NCBI GenBank assembly: GCA_900073065.1
Contig: FJOG01000029.1
Span: forward strand, 247,939 to 311,938
Direction of reading: 5' to 3'
DNA: 64,000 nt
Source of the DNA: Phialocephala subalpina
Taxonomy: Eukaryota > Ascomycota > Leotiomycetes > Helotiales > Mollisiaceae
The position numbers and the translations under genes are program-made. A model generated the notes under the pieces. The model saw only the letters and a program-made list of their open reading frames with translations. It had not been told where the DNA came from and searched no databases. Every line of letters starts with the position of its first letter. Within the stretch, counting starts at the first letter, position 1. Of the stretch, positions 11,389-22,677 are shown piece after piece.

Positions 11389-11872
11389 GGCACGTTTGGT
11401 GTGGATCTAGAATAGGGCGAAGCGATGGCCGGCGACATGACAAGGTCCTTAGGGGGACGTTTATATTTCACATGTATAGTCACCGGCCATAATTCCCCGT
11501 GATTCGCTTATTTTAAACTAAAAGTCACATGTAATACTTAAAGTTTTACTTATATTTAGGTGTAAATCCAAGTAATTTGATCTACTTCAAATCTAAGAAT
11601 AGTTTTGGTAAAGCGCTTGCTTAAAACTCTATTTTCCCTCTCCCTTCTCGAGAGTCAACATCAGTATCCTCAAAAGCCAGGGCTTGGCTCACCGGAATTA
11701 TTAGCTTCTCTCTTATATTGGCCTCTTCACTAGCTACGTTAATTCCACTCCCCAGTATTAGGTGTTCCCGCTTAGTGTTCTTAAGGTACGGCTATGTTCT
11801 CGAGCTCCCTTTGGGCCCTTTTCAGCCTTCGCGGGCCCTTGTCCTCCCAGAATTGAGTCTTCTCTGCTTCAA
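11389..11872. other. Intergenic; contains a MITE-end relic
   Basis: No gene seen. The text at 11490-11505 (AATTCCCCGTGATTCGC) resembles the terminal inverted repeat of the element at 46118-46548 (AATTCCCGTGATTTGC), suggesting an old, one-sided copy. The rest is unremarkable 3' flanking sequence between two converging genes. Confidence 0.35.
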
Positions 11873-14230
11873 CTATTGCCCTGATACGCTTTCGTATTCC
11901 TTTTTAATATTTTCTGCTCTATGTCCTGCGCTGACACTCTCTAGCGTGTCCCTTCTAATCTTGTCGTCGTAGTCTAGAGTTTTGTTAGCACTATTCGATC
12001 GTATGAGCGAGGAGTCTCGTAGCCTACGTGCTAGGCACCTTCGACTTGTGTCTCGTTTTAGCACACAATGCGGTTCTATACAGCAGTCTTCACGTATGTT
12101 AGCCCTCGAAATACAAATCGGGGTAAAACGTGACTACTTGCGTTTATCGCAGTATGGACTCGTTGGATGTCTCTCGTCCTCGCATCCTCTCACTAGACAC
12201 CTGTCTAACCCTCCGTAAGTTTCTGCACATCCGTGGATTAGGGAATATGTACGTTGGTCGCAGAACTTATGGAGCTCCAATTGTAAGTCATCATCCACTT
12301 CCTCCACCTCGTTATGGCTCTTTAAGGATCGGCAGTTTGAGACCTCGCATTTATCTATCGCAATTATCCGTCAGAGAACATTTCTTGAGAAAGGAGGAAT
12401 ATCTTACGATGATCACAGTACAGCGTTCGTATATCAGGCCTTGCGCTACCGAAACAACCCTGATATTTGCAGCAATCTAGTATTGTTAGCATTGCAAAAT
12501 GAGAGGCAGGTGGAGGGTCAGAAACTTACGGGGGGTACAGCAAAAGTATCCGGGCGCAGCCTTCCTCAAGCATAGATCTACAGCACACTCCATATCTAAT
12601 CATGTTCAGCAATCAGCTTTGAACATGCTAATGTACAATACTTACGCTCTCGATAATAATTTTGGAGGCGATCTCCGACCCTGCATTTATAATTTTCACA
12701 TCCTTCATATCCGCATTTGTTTTCTAGAAACGCAGTTAGCCTGATGCCCAAGATTACCAGACAACATAAGATTATTGAAGGAGCTCCTTTCAATTGAAGG
12801 TCTCTTAGATCGATAATAAGCCCAGGAAGCTACGTTGACTTACTCCCTGGTCGTGCAACAATCTCAAGGTAAATCTCTGGCAGATATCCATATCGCCCAT
12901 CTCTAGTCCGACATTTCCACCGCTCACTTGGGTTTCCTTCGGGATCATTCTTGCTTATTACAGCGACCAAGTCACCCTTACATACCTCGATATCAACATT
13001 CAGAACGTCTTTTTCAGGTTTGAAGTCGTACAGTAATCGGCAAAAATCGAGCTTGGAAGGATCAATTGGTTCATTTTGCTGGAATAGATGTTGTAGATGT
13101 GGTTCTATTTGAACGTGAGTCTCAATATCAAAGCCAGATTCGAAGCATCTGAAACAACAGCAATACTTACGCAACTCTTCGAGAATGGAAAACCCCTCCT
13201 GGACTTCACTTGAGGATTCTTCGAATAGGGCACAAGATACGTCTAGAGCCTTATTGATTTGCTGTTCCGCCTGTAAATAGTTCGAAGACTCCATGGCTTC
13301 GCGTGTCAGTCGGTGGAATTCAGTAATCTTCTGCGAAAGAGCGTTACGAAACTCATCTGACTCGTCCTCAGGCTCAAATTCCTCCAACGGGGAACTTTTG
13401 CTTTCGATATTGGCTATTCGGCAAGAACCTCCCTCACCTCCATTGCCTTTGCCAAACTCTGGCTCCAAAATACCCGGGCCGTTTTCTGGCACTCCCGTTT
13501 CATCTTGGGACACGGAACTGAATGGTTGCTCGTCTAGTTGACCTGAATTAATGGCGTTGACGACCCAAATTGCGATGAACTCCCGATGCTTATTGATCAT
13601 TTCTTCAGTGATCCCAGCATCTTCGAGCTCACGGCTGATCTCGCGCCATATATCCTCATCCCCGCCTTGAGCAGCTTTCATCGAGTCGACTGTAATGACT
13701 GAGTCCTCCCGTTTTCCCGTTTGAATTTCTAGTCGTAGTTGGACTAATTGCTTCTCAATACGCGAGGTCGCGGAGCTATTTTAGTCAGCTGCTGGCTTAG
13801 GTACATAGTGACGAGAGCATGCAGAAATCATGGGGAAATACCTGGTCAAAGAGAGATTGAAAGTATTCAGAAGCCCAGTGCTAGATATAATTCTCGCTCT
13901 CATGTCCTGTATATCGCTTTGATGCCATCTTAAGCGATCCCAACTCCATCTTGTTTTCTTCCCTATATTTTTATACTTTTGTAGCAAATTATCCAGATCA
14001 GTCAGTACCGCTTTACATCCATCTACTATCTGCATCAGATCCGCTTTTTTGTTAACCGGCATCTCGTTGTCTTGTATCGTGTTATCCACATCCTTGAGGG
14101 TTAAATGCAGGCTCCCGACTTCGATCGCGATGGCTGCAAATTGAGCAGGAGCGTCCCGATATTCGCGGTATATTCTCAGTGCGAGCTCGCCGACTGCAAT
14201 GAGATCTCCGATGCTGTACCCGAAGCTCAT
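11873..14230 (-). CDS. Nine-exon protein: fungal STAND-type N-terminal region, SH3 domain and serial Cys/His (putative zinc) modules
   Basis: Minus-strand exons 14230-13842, 13775-13171, 13104-12844, 12723-12646, 12595-12530, 12476-12408, 12354-12253, 12204-12142 and 12075-11873 sum to 1836 nt (611 residues). Residues ~1-130 (MSFGYSIGDLIAVGELAL..) match the N-terminal domain often seen before NACHT, ankyrin or TPR regions in fungal STAND-type proteins. An amphipathic region follows, then an SH3 domain (LLYDF, ERWKCR, YGYLPEIY). The remaining exons encode repeats of the form C-x4-C ... (Y/F)C-D-x-H. Introns 3 to 8 are all phase 1, and four of the module exons end at the first base of a codon that becomes His. 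The eighth intron appears to use a GC donor (GCAAGT). The modules look metal-binding. No NTPase domain is present, so this may be an adaptor rather than a receptor. Function unknown. Confidence 0.72.
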
Positions 14231-16335
14231 TATTGATCGGTCATCAAGATGGTATGCGAGGGTTGAAGTTGAGGGACAAGGCTAGCTAGGTAGAAGTGCA
14301 GACTTTTGTTAGCACTGGGGTCCGCGTGTACTCGGTCTCTTTGAAGAGATTTCTAGTACTTGTTGGGGGGCGCATCAATTGAAGCGGGTGGACGTTTGGC
14401 TCGGGTGTTCGTGACGGGATCTGGTTGCTAGGAAGCTTTAACTCTTCAAAGAAATTGTTAGTGTTAACTAACGGTAATGTCTTAATTACTTACTGTGCTT
14501 GCGATGTTATAAGTTTATCACTAGCGGATGTTGTTGGGAATCGTGTTATGGGTGTCGTCGTGAAAAGTACATTGGGTATCCGTTGAACAGATGTCGAGAT
14601 TGTGTTCGATTAGATTGATAGTCATACTGATTTTCGACACGGGGGAGTCGAAGAGAGAGTTCAGTCTGGGGCGTCACCAGATTTGGGGGGGCCGATCCTA
14701 GACCCTGGCCAAGATCGGCCCCCCCAAATCCGTACTAGCTTCCGCCAAGTGCCAGCACTCAGCACTCCCAGCCCCAACGGCACAATTTTGAGACATAAGT
14801 GACCCATGTCTGCAGAGGGGACACCAGAATCAAGCCGAGTCAGCCTGCATCAGCTCGTACGTATGGGCAAAATGATTTGGTTGGTGGCAGAACGAAGGCG
14901 GTGAGCCTAAACTTAGGTCTGGCACCTCCGTAGAAGCGTTCGCTACTCAACCGCCCAAAAATCAGATTTCACCACAACAACGACATAAAACCGAAGAAAT
15001 AAATTCATATTCGTGATCTATGGCTCATTCCTAGTTGCCCTAGAAATTTTAATAATTTTCCGAGTGCTTTGAAAAAATCCGAATTTCTTTTGGTGTTCTT
15101 ACCCCTGTAAACTGGTGTATGGCAGCCTGAGGTATAGGTCGCTTGTAACGTTAAACTCACTAGTTTCAGGCACGTCTCACTAGTAGGCTTGACTGCCCTC
15201 GCAGTTCACTCTGTACAGTTGTCAATATACTTGATTTGCCCTATCGAGTCCTGCGCGCGAACCCTGTGATCTTTTCTCCCAGGGAAGCCGGATCCTGCTC
15301 CCTTTTCTACACGGCGCCCACCAAGCGCCATTACAATCTATGCGCCAGCGTGACGAGGTTGATGAGGGTAAGTTTTGGCTCCCTCGTGCTAGCGTATCCA
15401 TCTCGCTAGCGTGTGACTAAAAGGGAGAGCAGGAACGTGACTGAGCAGCTTGAGTAGAGGGTGAGGCGAGGGTGAGTAGCGCCTAAGCAAAGCGGCGACG
15501 CTGATTAACCACGTTAGAGGCGAATGTGAAGAGAAGTCGTCTGAGATTACCAGAGAAAGATCGTTTGCCATACAACAATGAGACAAGTGCTCAACTAGAG
15601 TCCTGTCCTGGTAGATGTGCAAAAATGATGGCGGTTACATTTGGATTCTCTGCAAATTGATCCACAAGTCGAACACCAGTGCTCGACACCTCGGGATGAC
15701 ATTATGTAGCCTGCTCACATATGCGTTGCTATCAACAGCTGAACTTTGAGGCTAATGAAAGCACGCCCGAGCGACCGGCACAACTAGTGATATTGGAGCT
15801 CCCGCACGGTATGGTAACTCTCTCGGCTTGATATCGCTTTTGTCTTCGTGTTCGTTCTTTATACCAGTTCTGTGGACTTGTGCAGCTAGCCATCCGTGCG
15901 TCCTTTTGTGGCCATTCAATTGTCGCTGATGTTGGCGTCGAGATCCCGTGACCATTGACTTCACCCTAGCGCCCCATTTTGCCGGTTGGCGCTTCGCCTC
16001 TCTTGGCGCGCCGGGGCGAGCCGCAGGGGTGGGGCTTGCGCATCCAACATTGTACCAACAGTTGGTGATTTTGAACAGTATCGAATCATCTTTGGATCCG
16101 ACATTGAGCCACGGTTTTGGAGATCGTGGCGCGATACGATGCAGGTACCCAAATGTTGTCTGTTTCAAACAGACGAGAAAGTTTCCATCTGTGAACATAG
16201 CCGCAATTCGGAGTATAAAGTGTTCATCTGATCCATCATGCTTTGTGCAAAGCGCCCAGACTTGGAATCACATATTTCTGACCTCCCCTCTCCGAAGCAT
16301 CCAAACCTCGGAAGTATACTTCGCACGATATCAAG
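14231..16335. other. 2.1-kb intergenic region
   Basis: Apart from the inverted repeat above I find no supported gene. Overlapping open frames on both strands at 15752-16346 lack any recognisable domain, signal peptide or splice partner and shadow each other. I treat them as chance. Confidence 0.5.
14680..14730. repeat. Perfect 18-bp inverted repeat (hairpin)
   Basis: Arms 14680-14697 (GATTTGGGGGGGCCGATC) and 14713-14730 are exact reverse complements, separated by 15 bases. The arms contain runs of seven G and seven C. The repeat lies upstream of the nine-exon gene and has no associated open frame. Confidence 0.85.
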
Positions 16336-16889
16336 ATGAAGCTTAACATCTGTCTTGCTGCAACACTTGTCGCCTTTAGCCACGTCGTAGCGGATGACTT
16401 CCGCCAAGTACCAATCATCCCGACGATCACAGTGACAGTCACATCTCACTACACGCCGCCGACTTCCATCACGTCGTATGCATCGTCTTCGCCTACTCGA
16501 TCTCCTTCCAAGACCTCAAAGATCCACAAAACATCTGATTACAGCCTGGGCCCAAAAGCGACTCGTCGGTCTCCCTCTTTCTTTCACGCCCCACCATGAA
16601 TACTGTACTGATCTGTCTTTCAGCTGTCGCAGTAGGCTACCCACTCTGTGGAATCCCAGGATACACCAACGCGATGGGTGACTACAAGGAGACAACACAT
16701 AAACAGCCAGGAGCGAACCTCCAGGATTGCCTTAAAGATTGTCAGAACAGTGGAGGGATATGTCAGAGCATCGCGTTTCATAAGAGGTATACCATGTGCC
16801 TGTGGTTTGACAAGGAAGTTCAGGGAACGTGGTTGGGGATCGATAAGAAGAGTGAGTTCGTACATTGGGACTTGGATTGTGATGTTTGA
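16336..16889 (+). CDS. Small secreted cysteine-containing protein with a PAN/apple-like C-terminal half
   Basis: Exon 1 begins with a clear signal peptide (MKLNICLAATLVAFSHVVA) followed by a Thr/Ser/Pro-rich linker. The best splice in frame removes 16565-16623 (weak donor GTCGGT, acceptor CTTTCAG, branch ACTGAT), giving a Cys-rich tail (CGIPGYT, LQDCLKDCQ, CQSIAF, CLWF, LDCDV) that resembles a PAN/apple fold with paired cysteines. Such modules bind carbohydrate or protein in secreted fungal proteins. Alternatively the Met at 16596 starts a separate short protein with its own hydrophobic leader. RNA evidence would decide. Role unknown; a cell-surface or effector-like protein is possible. Confidence 0.5.
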
Positions 16890-17145
16890 TTCGCTCCGTT
16901 GTACGCGGAGAGGGTTTTGGAATTTGACGGATTGTGGCAGCCACAGAGAATATATAATGTAATGCCAAATTGCAATCTGAAAGCAGGCAAATAAATATTC
17001 AATGTTTCGAAAGTGTATTGCTCTGGAGAATTATTGTCTGGAAGAGGAACGAAAGATACCCAGATGTATGCGAAACTCAAGTATAGACTGCTGACCTACA
17101 CTGCTCGAAAAGGTGCTTCTAAATACGAGTGGCTTTTAAATAGCC

Positions 17146-17990
17146 TCAAAAGAGCTCGATCATCTCGTTCATCGTGTTGAAAAAACAAGAGTGCTCGTAA
17201 ACGTTGTGTCTGTACCGAAGAGCAAGTGCCTCGAACAGTGGCGCGACGAAATGAATTATCTGATCGCACTTCAATTCGACATCGGTGAAGCCGCGTCCTA
17301 GCATTGCAAAATCATTGAGAAAGATACACTTAGCAGTTCGAGTGGCTCCTCCGTCTGGCTGAGTGGTATAGGTATAGGCCGGCAGCATTCTTGCGATATC
17401 GGCTTTCGAAAGATCCAGAATGGCACACAAACAGGAAGAGAAATAACCTCCCGTATCGCAACAAGGATCCGCACACAAGATCATCTCACCTTGGATCCCA
17501 TATTTCTTCGAAATCCAACCTCCAAGTATGTGCTGCACGGCCTCTTCCTCAATTTCCTCTTCCGAGTCCTCGTATGGCTTGGGTTGATCCTCTTCTTTAG
17601 TGTGATGAACTACCGTATCAACAACATCATTGCCTCGTGGCAGAGCATCGAATCTTATCATCGTACCTTGCGCCCTCGAATCCCCCTAGTTACATCTGTC
17701 GGTAGACCTGCTTTACGCGTAAAGGCTGGGTCGAAGCGGTACGGCTCGAGATCGAAGTATTCGGAGAAGAAATGTAGCATTTGCAGCGATGTGAGGGCGA
17801 TGGAGAGCTTATAGGGGCGGGTCAAGAGTTTGAAGATCTTGTAGAGGGTTTCGGGTGGCAGGGTTGACAAAGAGGCTGGAGGCTTCGATTCGACTTTTTG
17901 GGTGACTTTCGATTGCCGGCCTAGAGTGAACAATTGATTGATAGCAGCTTGTATGTTAACTCTTGGGAATCTTCCAGAACTAAACCTCAA
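17146..17990 (-). CDS. Hypothetical protein with F-box-like N-terminal part (model uncertain)
   Basis: Two overlapping minus-strand frames (17990-17658 and 17661-17146) probably belong to one spliced gene. The first contains an F-box-like segment (LPPETLYKIFKLL). The second is a 171-residue acidic then mixed region with four Cys in ILCADPCCDTGGYFSSCLC. The frames differ by one register, so an intron of length 3n+2 is needed. A donor GTAAAG with an acceptor ACGGTAG (107 bp) would satisfy this but is not strong. A further coiled-coil-like frame at 18256-18020 may be an upstream exon. Treat boundaries and function as unresolved. Confidence 0.35.
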
Positions 17991-18256
17991 AGCGATGAGT
18001 GTCGAAATCTTGTCGATGACTACGTACGACGCCCTAGTAGGCTGTGATTTATCCCCTCTAGAAAGCTTGCAAGAAATACGTTTTCAGTAATTCGACGACG
18101 TAAGAGACTCGTTGAATCAAAGGTTCCGAGCTGGTCGAGATTCCTTGCTTGCGCCTGGAGAACAGAAGCAGTCAAATCATCTCGCAGATCCAACATGTCC
18201 TCGTATCTCTTTGACAGAACCTGGTATTCCTTAATCATCGACTCCAGTAGCTCCAT

Positions 18257-19358
18257 GGCCTCTCGTCGGTCTTCATTGGTAGTTGTAAAACACGGGAATG
18301 GCCGCTGACGACGCGAGCACGAACATCTTGGGCAGCATTGTGACCTGAAGTAGCTTCAGGGGAGGTTCTGTCGGGATGCGTATTCACAAGCTTCTCGCGC
18401 CTGTAAAGTGTTCATTGTCCCAGTTTTGCTGGCAGATTCAGCGCGCCAATTCCCCGGGGGTGTTTCGCTCGCCATAGTTGTTGGTCCAGGCCCTGTATGC
18501 GCGTTGCGCAGGTGGAGAGTGTGACGGTCTTATTGTTGAAGTTGGGACTTTTGTCGCGAACATTTTTGGAAGGCTAAAGTGGGGCCAAGCAAAGCTTCCT
18601 GCACGTGACCGTGCCCCTTGACTTAGCCGAGGTCCGCTAAACACCCCCTTTTAACTGCTATTCGATAACGAGGTTGCCCAGATTGTGCCGCATCCGGTAC
18701 ATCACATATCAAAATAGTTTTGAAGACTAAGTTAATTCTTCTTCAGTCATGAAGTCATCACGAGTCTGCGTCAAATCCGGGGAGGAAGCCGAAGTCAAGA
18801 GAGGGGGAGACATTTATCCGGACCGTGTCCATCTGTCCTAGCCTACCAACTTGCCGGCAAAATACATTATCCCACATTTGTCCACCTTCAAGCCTTGCCA
18901 TGTGCTTCCCAGGAACTGCGAGGCTATTTGGATAAATTGAAGCTGGGGAATTAGAGGCTTGTCATAAATTCTAGCCGGCTCCCGAAATTCGCGGGGTCCT
19001 AGTCTGGAACAAATGCTTCCCCGAAAAACATCTACGGAAGGAATCATCCCATCGCCGACAGGAAAGTTCTAAGACGGAGCTGCATGGTTCGTGAGCTCTA
19101 GTGATATGGACCTGGGTTTGTTCCTGGATTCTGTTCAGGCTGAATGTCTCCTCCGCGGTCCATGGGACGTGAGATGCTGGCATGGAATGCGAATGGAGGG
19201 GTCTTGCAGGGATGGAGGGGCAAACTTTCAATACCCAGGAGATTTCCAGATCTTGGGAACTCTATATAAGAGAGCCGTGATGTCGGGTCCAAAGTTTCAG
19301 GGAAGAGCTCTGAGTTTCGTTGTCATCTTGCAGATTTCCGCCAAGAGCTTCAGTCAAG
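18257..19358. promoter_or_regulatory. Xylanase upstream region with XlnR-type sites and TATA box
   Basis: The xylanase start at 19359 has a TATATAA box at ~19262-19268. Three copies of the XlnR/Xyr1 consensus GGCTAR occur on the minus strand, read on plus as TTAGCC (18623-18628), CTAGCC (18838-18843) and CTAGCC (18971-18976). XlnR binding to GGCTAR is established for aspergilli; its use here is inferred. No gene is seen in the interval. Confidence 0.5.
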
Positions 19359-20510
19359 ATGCATTCTTTTTCCTTCACAGCAGCTGCGGCCACTTTGGCA
19401 CTTCTGCAATCAGCAGCTTCAGCACTAGCGACTGGCGGTCCATACCTCAATCAATTGGCCAAACAACAAGGCAAGCTCTGGTTCGGAACCGCAGCAGACA
19501 TTCCGCAGACAAACGATGCTGTCGAACAGTTTGACACCGCGTACCTCTCAATCCTGACCAATCCCAATATATTCGGTGAAATGACTCCAGCGAACGTCAT
19601 GAAGGTACTTTCCCTCCTCCCTCTCCCCTAGACAAGATGCAATTGCTGATGTTTGCAGTTCATGTATGTCGAGCCCGAACAAAACGTTTTCAACTTCACC
19701 GGCGGAGACTACTTCCTCAACCTCGCCGAAAAATCAGGAGCAAAAGTCCGCTGCCACAACCTCGTCTGGGCTACGCAAATCTCCCCCTTCCTCACAGCGC
19801 AAAACTGGACTGCCGATTCCCTCACAGCAGTGATGGAAAACCACATTAAGACCACCATCAAACATTTCAGTGACCGCTGCTACTCCTGGGACGTAATCAA
19901 CGAAGCACTCAACGGCGACGGTACTTTCAGCTCTTCAATTTGGTACGATACCATTGGACCCGATTATTTCTATCTTGCCTATAAGTTCGCTATGGAAGCT
20001 GTCAGGGACACAGGGAAGGATATCAAGTTGTACTATAATGATTATGGTATTGAGTCCCTTGGAAACAAGACAACTGCTCTACTGGGTCTCGTGAAACATC
20101 TTCAGCACCGCCACATCCAAATCGATGGTATTGGATTCGAATCCCATTTCGAAGTCGGTGGTACACCTTCTACTGCTGATCAATTGGCATCCATGAAGAG
20201 CTTCCTCGCTATGGGTCTTGACGTTGCGCAAACGGAACTTGATGTCCGGTTTACTGGTCCTCCATTCTATTCTGCTGCCGGACAGGCGCAGCAAGCGAGA
20301 GATTACTACTCGAGTGTCGCGGCTTGTATGCAGGCGGGCAGGAGATGTATTGGGACGACGGTTTGGGATTTTGATGATAAGTATAGTTGGGTTCCGGGGG
20401 CGTTTGCGGGGCAGGGAGGAGCGGATATCTATAATGCGACGTTGGAGAGGAAACCAGCTTACTATGCTATTGCAGACGCGATTCAGGGCAATCCTTGTTC
20501 TGTGTGCTGA
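19359..20510 (+). CDS. Secreted GH10 endo-beta-1,4-xylanase
   Basis: Exons 19359-19604 and 19659-20510 (54-bp intron, GTACTT donor, branch GCTGAT, acceptor TTTGCAG) give 365 residues. A signal peptide (MHSFSFTAAAATLALLQSA) precedes a GH10 barrel with FGEMTPAN near 72-79, HNLVW near 114-118, the acid/base Glu164 in DVINEALN and the nucleophile Glu275 in TELDVR. The WDFDDKYSWVPG loop near the end is also characteristic. No carbohydrate-binding module is present. The enzyme cuts internal xylan bonds outside the cell. The promoter carries GGCTAR sites. It fits the plant-polysaccharide theme of the 2.7-11.4 kb genes but is separated from them. Confidence 0.93.
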
Positions 20511-20911
20511 GGTGAGAGGTGGGAGTTTTGCAGTGGTGATAATGGAGAGCTGGAGAAAACGTAATGTTGAAAATAATGAAATCTTTCCTGTCAACTGTGA
20601 GCAAACCTTACAAGTGATCTCTAGTCCTTACACGTGAATGGGAATTGACTGATCCGGTTCTAAGTCTCTTGATTCATGATGGACTCCCGGCTCTGAAGTG
20701 AAAATTCGGGGTTCTCTGCCCGACATAGCGTCTTGTTGGGTCAATGATCGAAAGATCCACAGCAATTCAGAAGCCAGTTGAACAGTTGCTTTCGTGTTTG
20801 GAATATTCAACAGTGTCATTAGCATTTATGCCAGACCGAACTCCAACTCCAAAACGGCATATGCAAAGAAACTTGATCAAGCGATGTTCCGTTCCCCAAT
20901 CGTTAGATTCT

Positions 20912-22173
20912 CTATTCATCAGGCTTCTCCCCAACAACAACCAAACTATTTTCATTAGCACAGCAACCAAATTTCCCTTCTGTTCTCTCAGGACGGGGGT
21001 ATAAACTCACTATTCATAATAGGAATGAATCTTCGTATTCCTATGCTCTTTCTTCGCTTGCGCCAACAATATATCCAACTCCATCTTCGACCACCCTAAT
21101 ACTCGTGTGAAGAGCGCTGCACTCAAACCCTCCAGACCACCATCAGCACCCGCTATGTTTTCGCACTGCCACATCCCAATCTCTTTCAGCTTTTTGTCCT
21201 TTGGCCACTGATTATTCGGCACTCTGCTGAAGATCAGTAGCTGCATTCGGAGAATCGAATGGACGTGGGAACTGACATGTAAGTCGTCTCAGTAACATTA
21301 ACAAACCCCGCCGCAATCATCTGCTCCTTATAAAACCTCGCACAACGGGCATCCCTCCCCATCTTCTCCATTCCCTCCGCCCACAACGCACTCCACTTAA
21401 ACAACGCCGAATCCTCGGGCCACTCCCCATCATTCAACTTAATCGGCCACACCGGATCCGCCATCTCCAGGAATCCCCCAGGATTTAAATTCGCAAACGC
21501 CTGCTCAAAGAACTTCTCATACGAATTCAACGAACACATCATCATCCTCGAATAGATGAAATCGAATTTCTGACTGTAAGTCCATGGTTCCTCGACATCA
21601 TCGACTTCGAATTGGACATTTGGGGGTAGGAATGCGGGCTGGATTGGTGAGAGGTCTACGCCGAGGACGGTGGATTCGGGATGGTCGTCTGCGAAGTCGA
21701 TGGCCCAGATTCCGGTTCCGGTTCCGACGTCGAGGACTCGATGGAGGGGTTTGGATGCGGGGATGGGCGCGGTGAAGAGGCGGTTATTGAAGATTAGTTG
21801 GAATTCGTGGTGTTGGAGGTCTAGTCGGTCGCTTTCTACTTCGTCGTTTGGGAATGCGTATTGTCCATCCTATCAACGACTCAAGATAAGATAACGCCTA
21901 GAGGTTGCTGGAGGGTGAGAGGAGACGTGGAATTGTACGTACCTTGTACGCATGGTATCTCCTTCCATTCTCTTCGCGATACTTGAAGACGCTGGAACCG
22001 AGAGATGTTGTCGAACTCGCAAGCGTAGCGTCGTCGAGTCCCGAATCATTGTCATAATCATCTGCTTCGGCTTCAATCCCGGCAGCTGCCTCGGCTTCGA
22101 CTGGACTCCGTGGAGAGCTTCGCACCGGAGATATCGGAGACACTGCAGCTGGGGAACCAGTCGCTTCAGCCAT
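20912..22173 (-). CDS. LaeA-like class I SAM-dependent methyltransferase
   Basis: Minus exons 22173-21943, 21869-21277, 21226-21011 and 20945-20912 sum to 1074 nt (357 residues). The N-terminus is Ser/Pro/Glu-rich and disordered. YREENGRRYHAYK at the first splice is the usual lead-in of fungal LaeA-like enzymes. Motif I (VLDVGTGTGIWAIDFA) lies at ~122-137, the acidic loop GVDLSPIQP follows, and WPKDKK with LFTRVLGWS and a GEKP terminus complete the family pattern. The last 34-bp exon is easy to overlook: without splicing at GTGAGT (21010) the protein would stop early. Members include global regulators and ordinary small-molecule methyltransferases, and the sequence alone does not say which this is. 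Confidence 0.85.
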
Positions 22174-22677
22174 GATTAGTCGTCAATGCGCGTCAAACCA
22201 AAAGCGGGTTTTTATGCTTTACCAAAACACGAAAAGGAAAGAAAGAGGAGGAAGATGACGGTGGTGTGGTACGGTATTTTCAAAGGTGCGTGTTACGTGG
22301 GACTTGCAAGCGAGGATTCTGCAGGGACCGCTAAGCGTACGAAGTGGGGGGTATCATGGCGTCGTATCGGGAGAGCCGATGCAACGGTGCGACCCGCTGT
22401 CATTGGTTTGGTGTTCGGATAAGTTTCCCCATATTGAGTTGTGCCGATGCATGAATCCTTCAGGGTTGAAAAGAACGAGCTGATATTTGCGTACCGAGAC
22501 GGGGATGGTGCGCCGCGGGCGTCATTCCCCGCGATCTGAAGCAAGGTTTATACCCAGCTATCCCCGGGAGCTACAAATTCCATGCTTCGGTGAAGGCAAG
22601 AGAACTTTCTAAATTACTGTGAAAGAGATGCATTCCGGCTGACGTAATACGGGAGGAAGTAAATCTATCATCAATAC

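Noticed and set aside
15752..16346. Opposite-strand open frames of 132-148 codons
   Set aside because: They overlap each other, have no domain, no leader and no splice partner.
16596..16889. Separate gene starting at the Met at 16596 with its own short hydrophobic leader
   Set aside because: The Met lies inside the best intron, and splicing gives a normal signal peptide plus linker. Kept only as an alternative.
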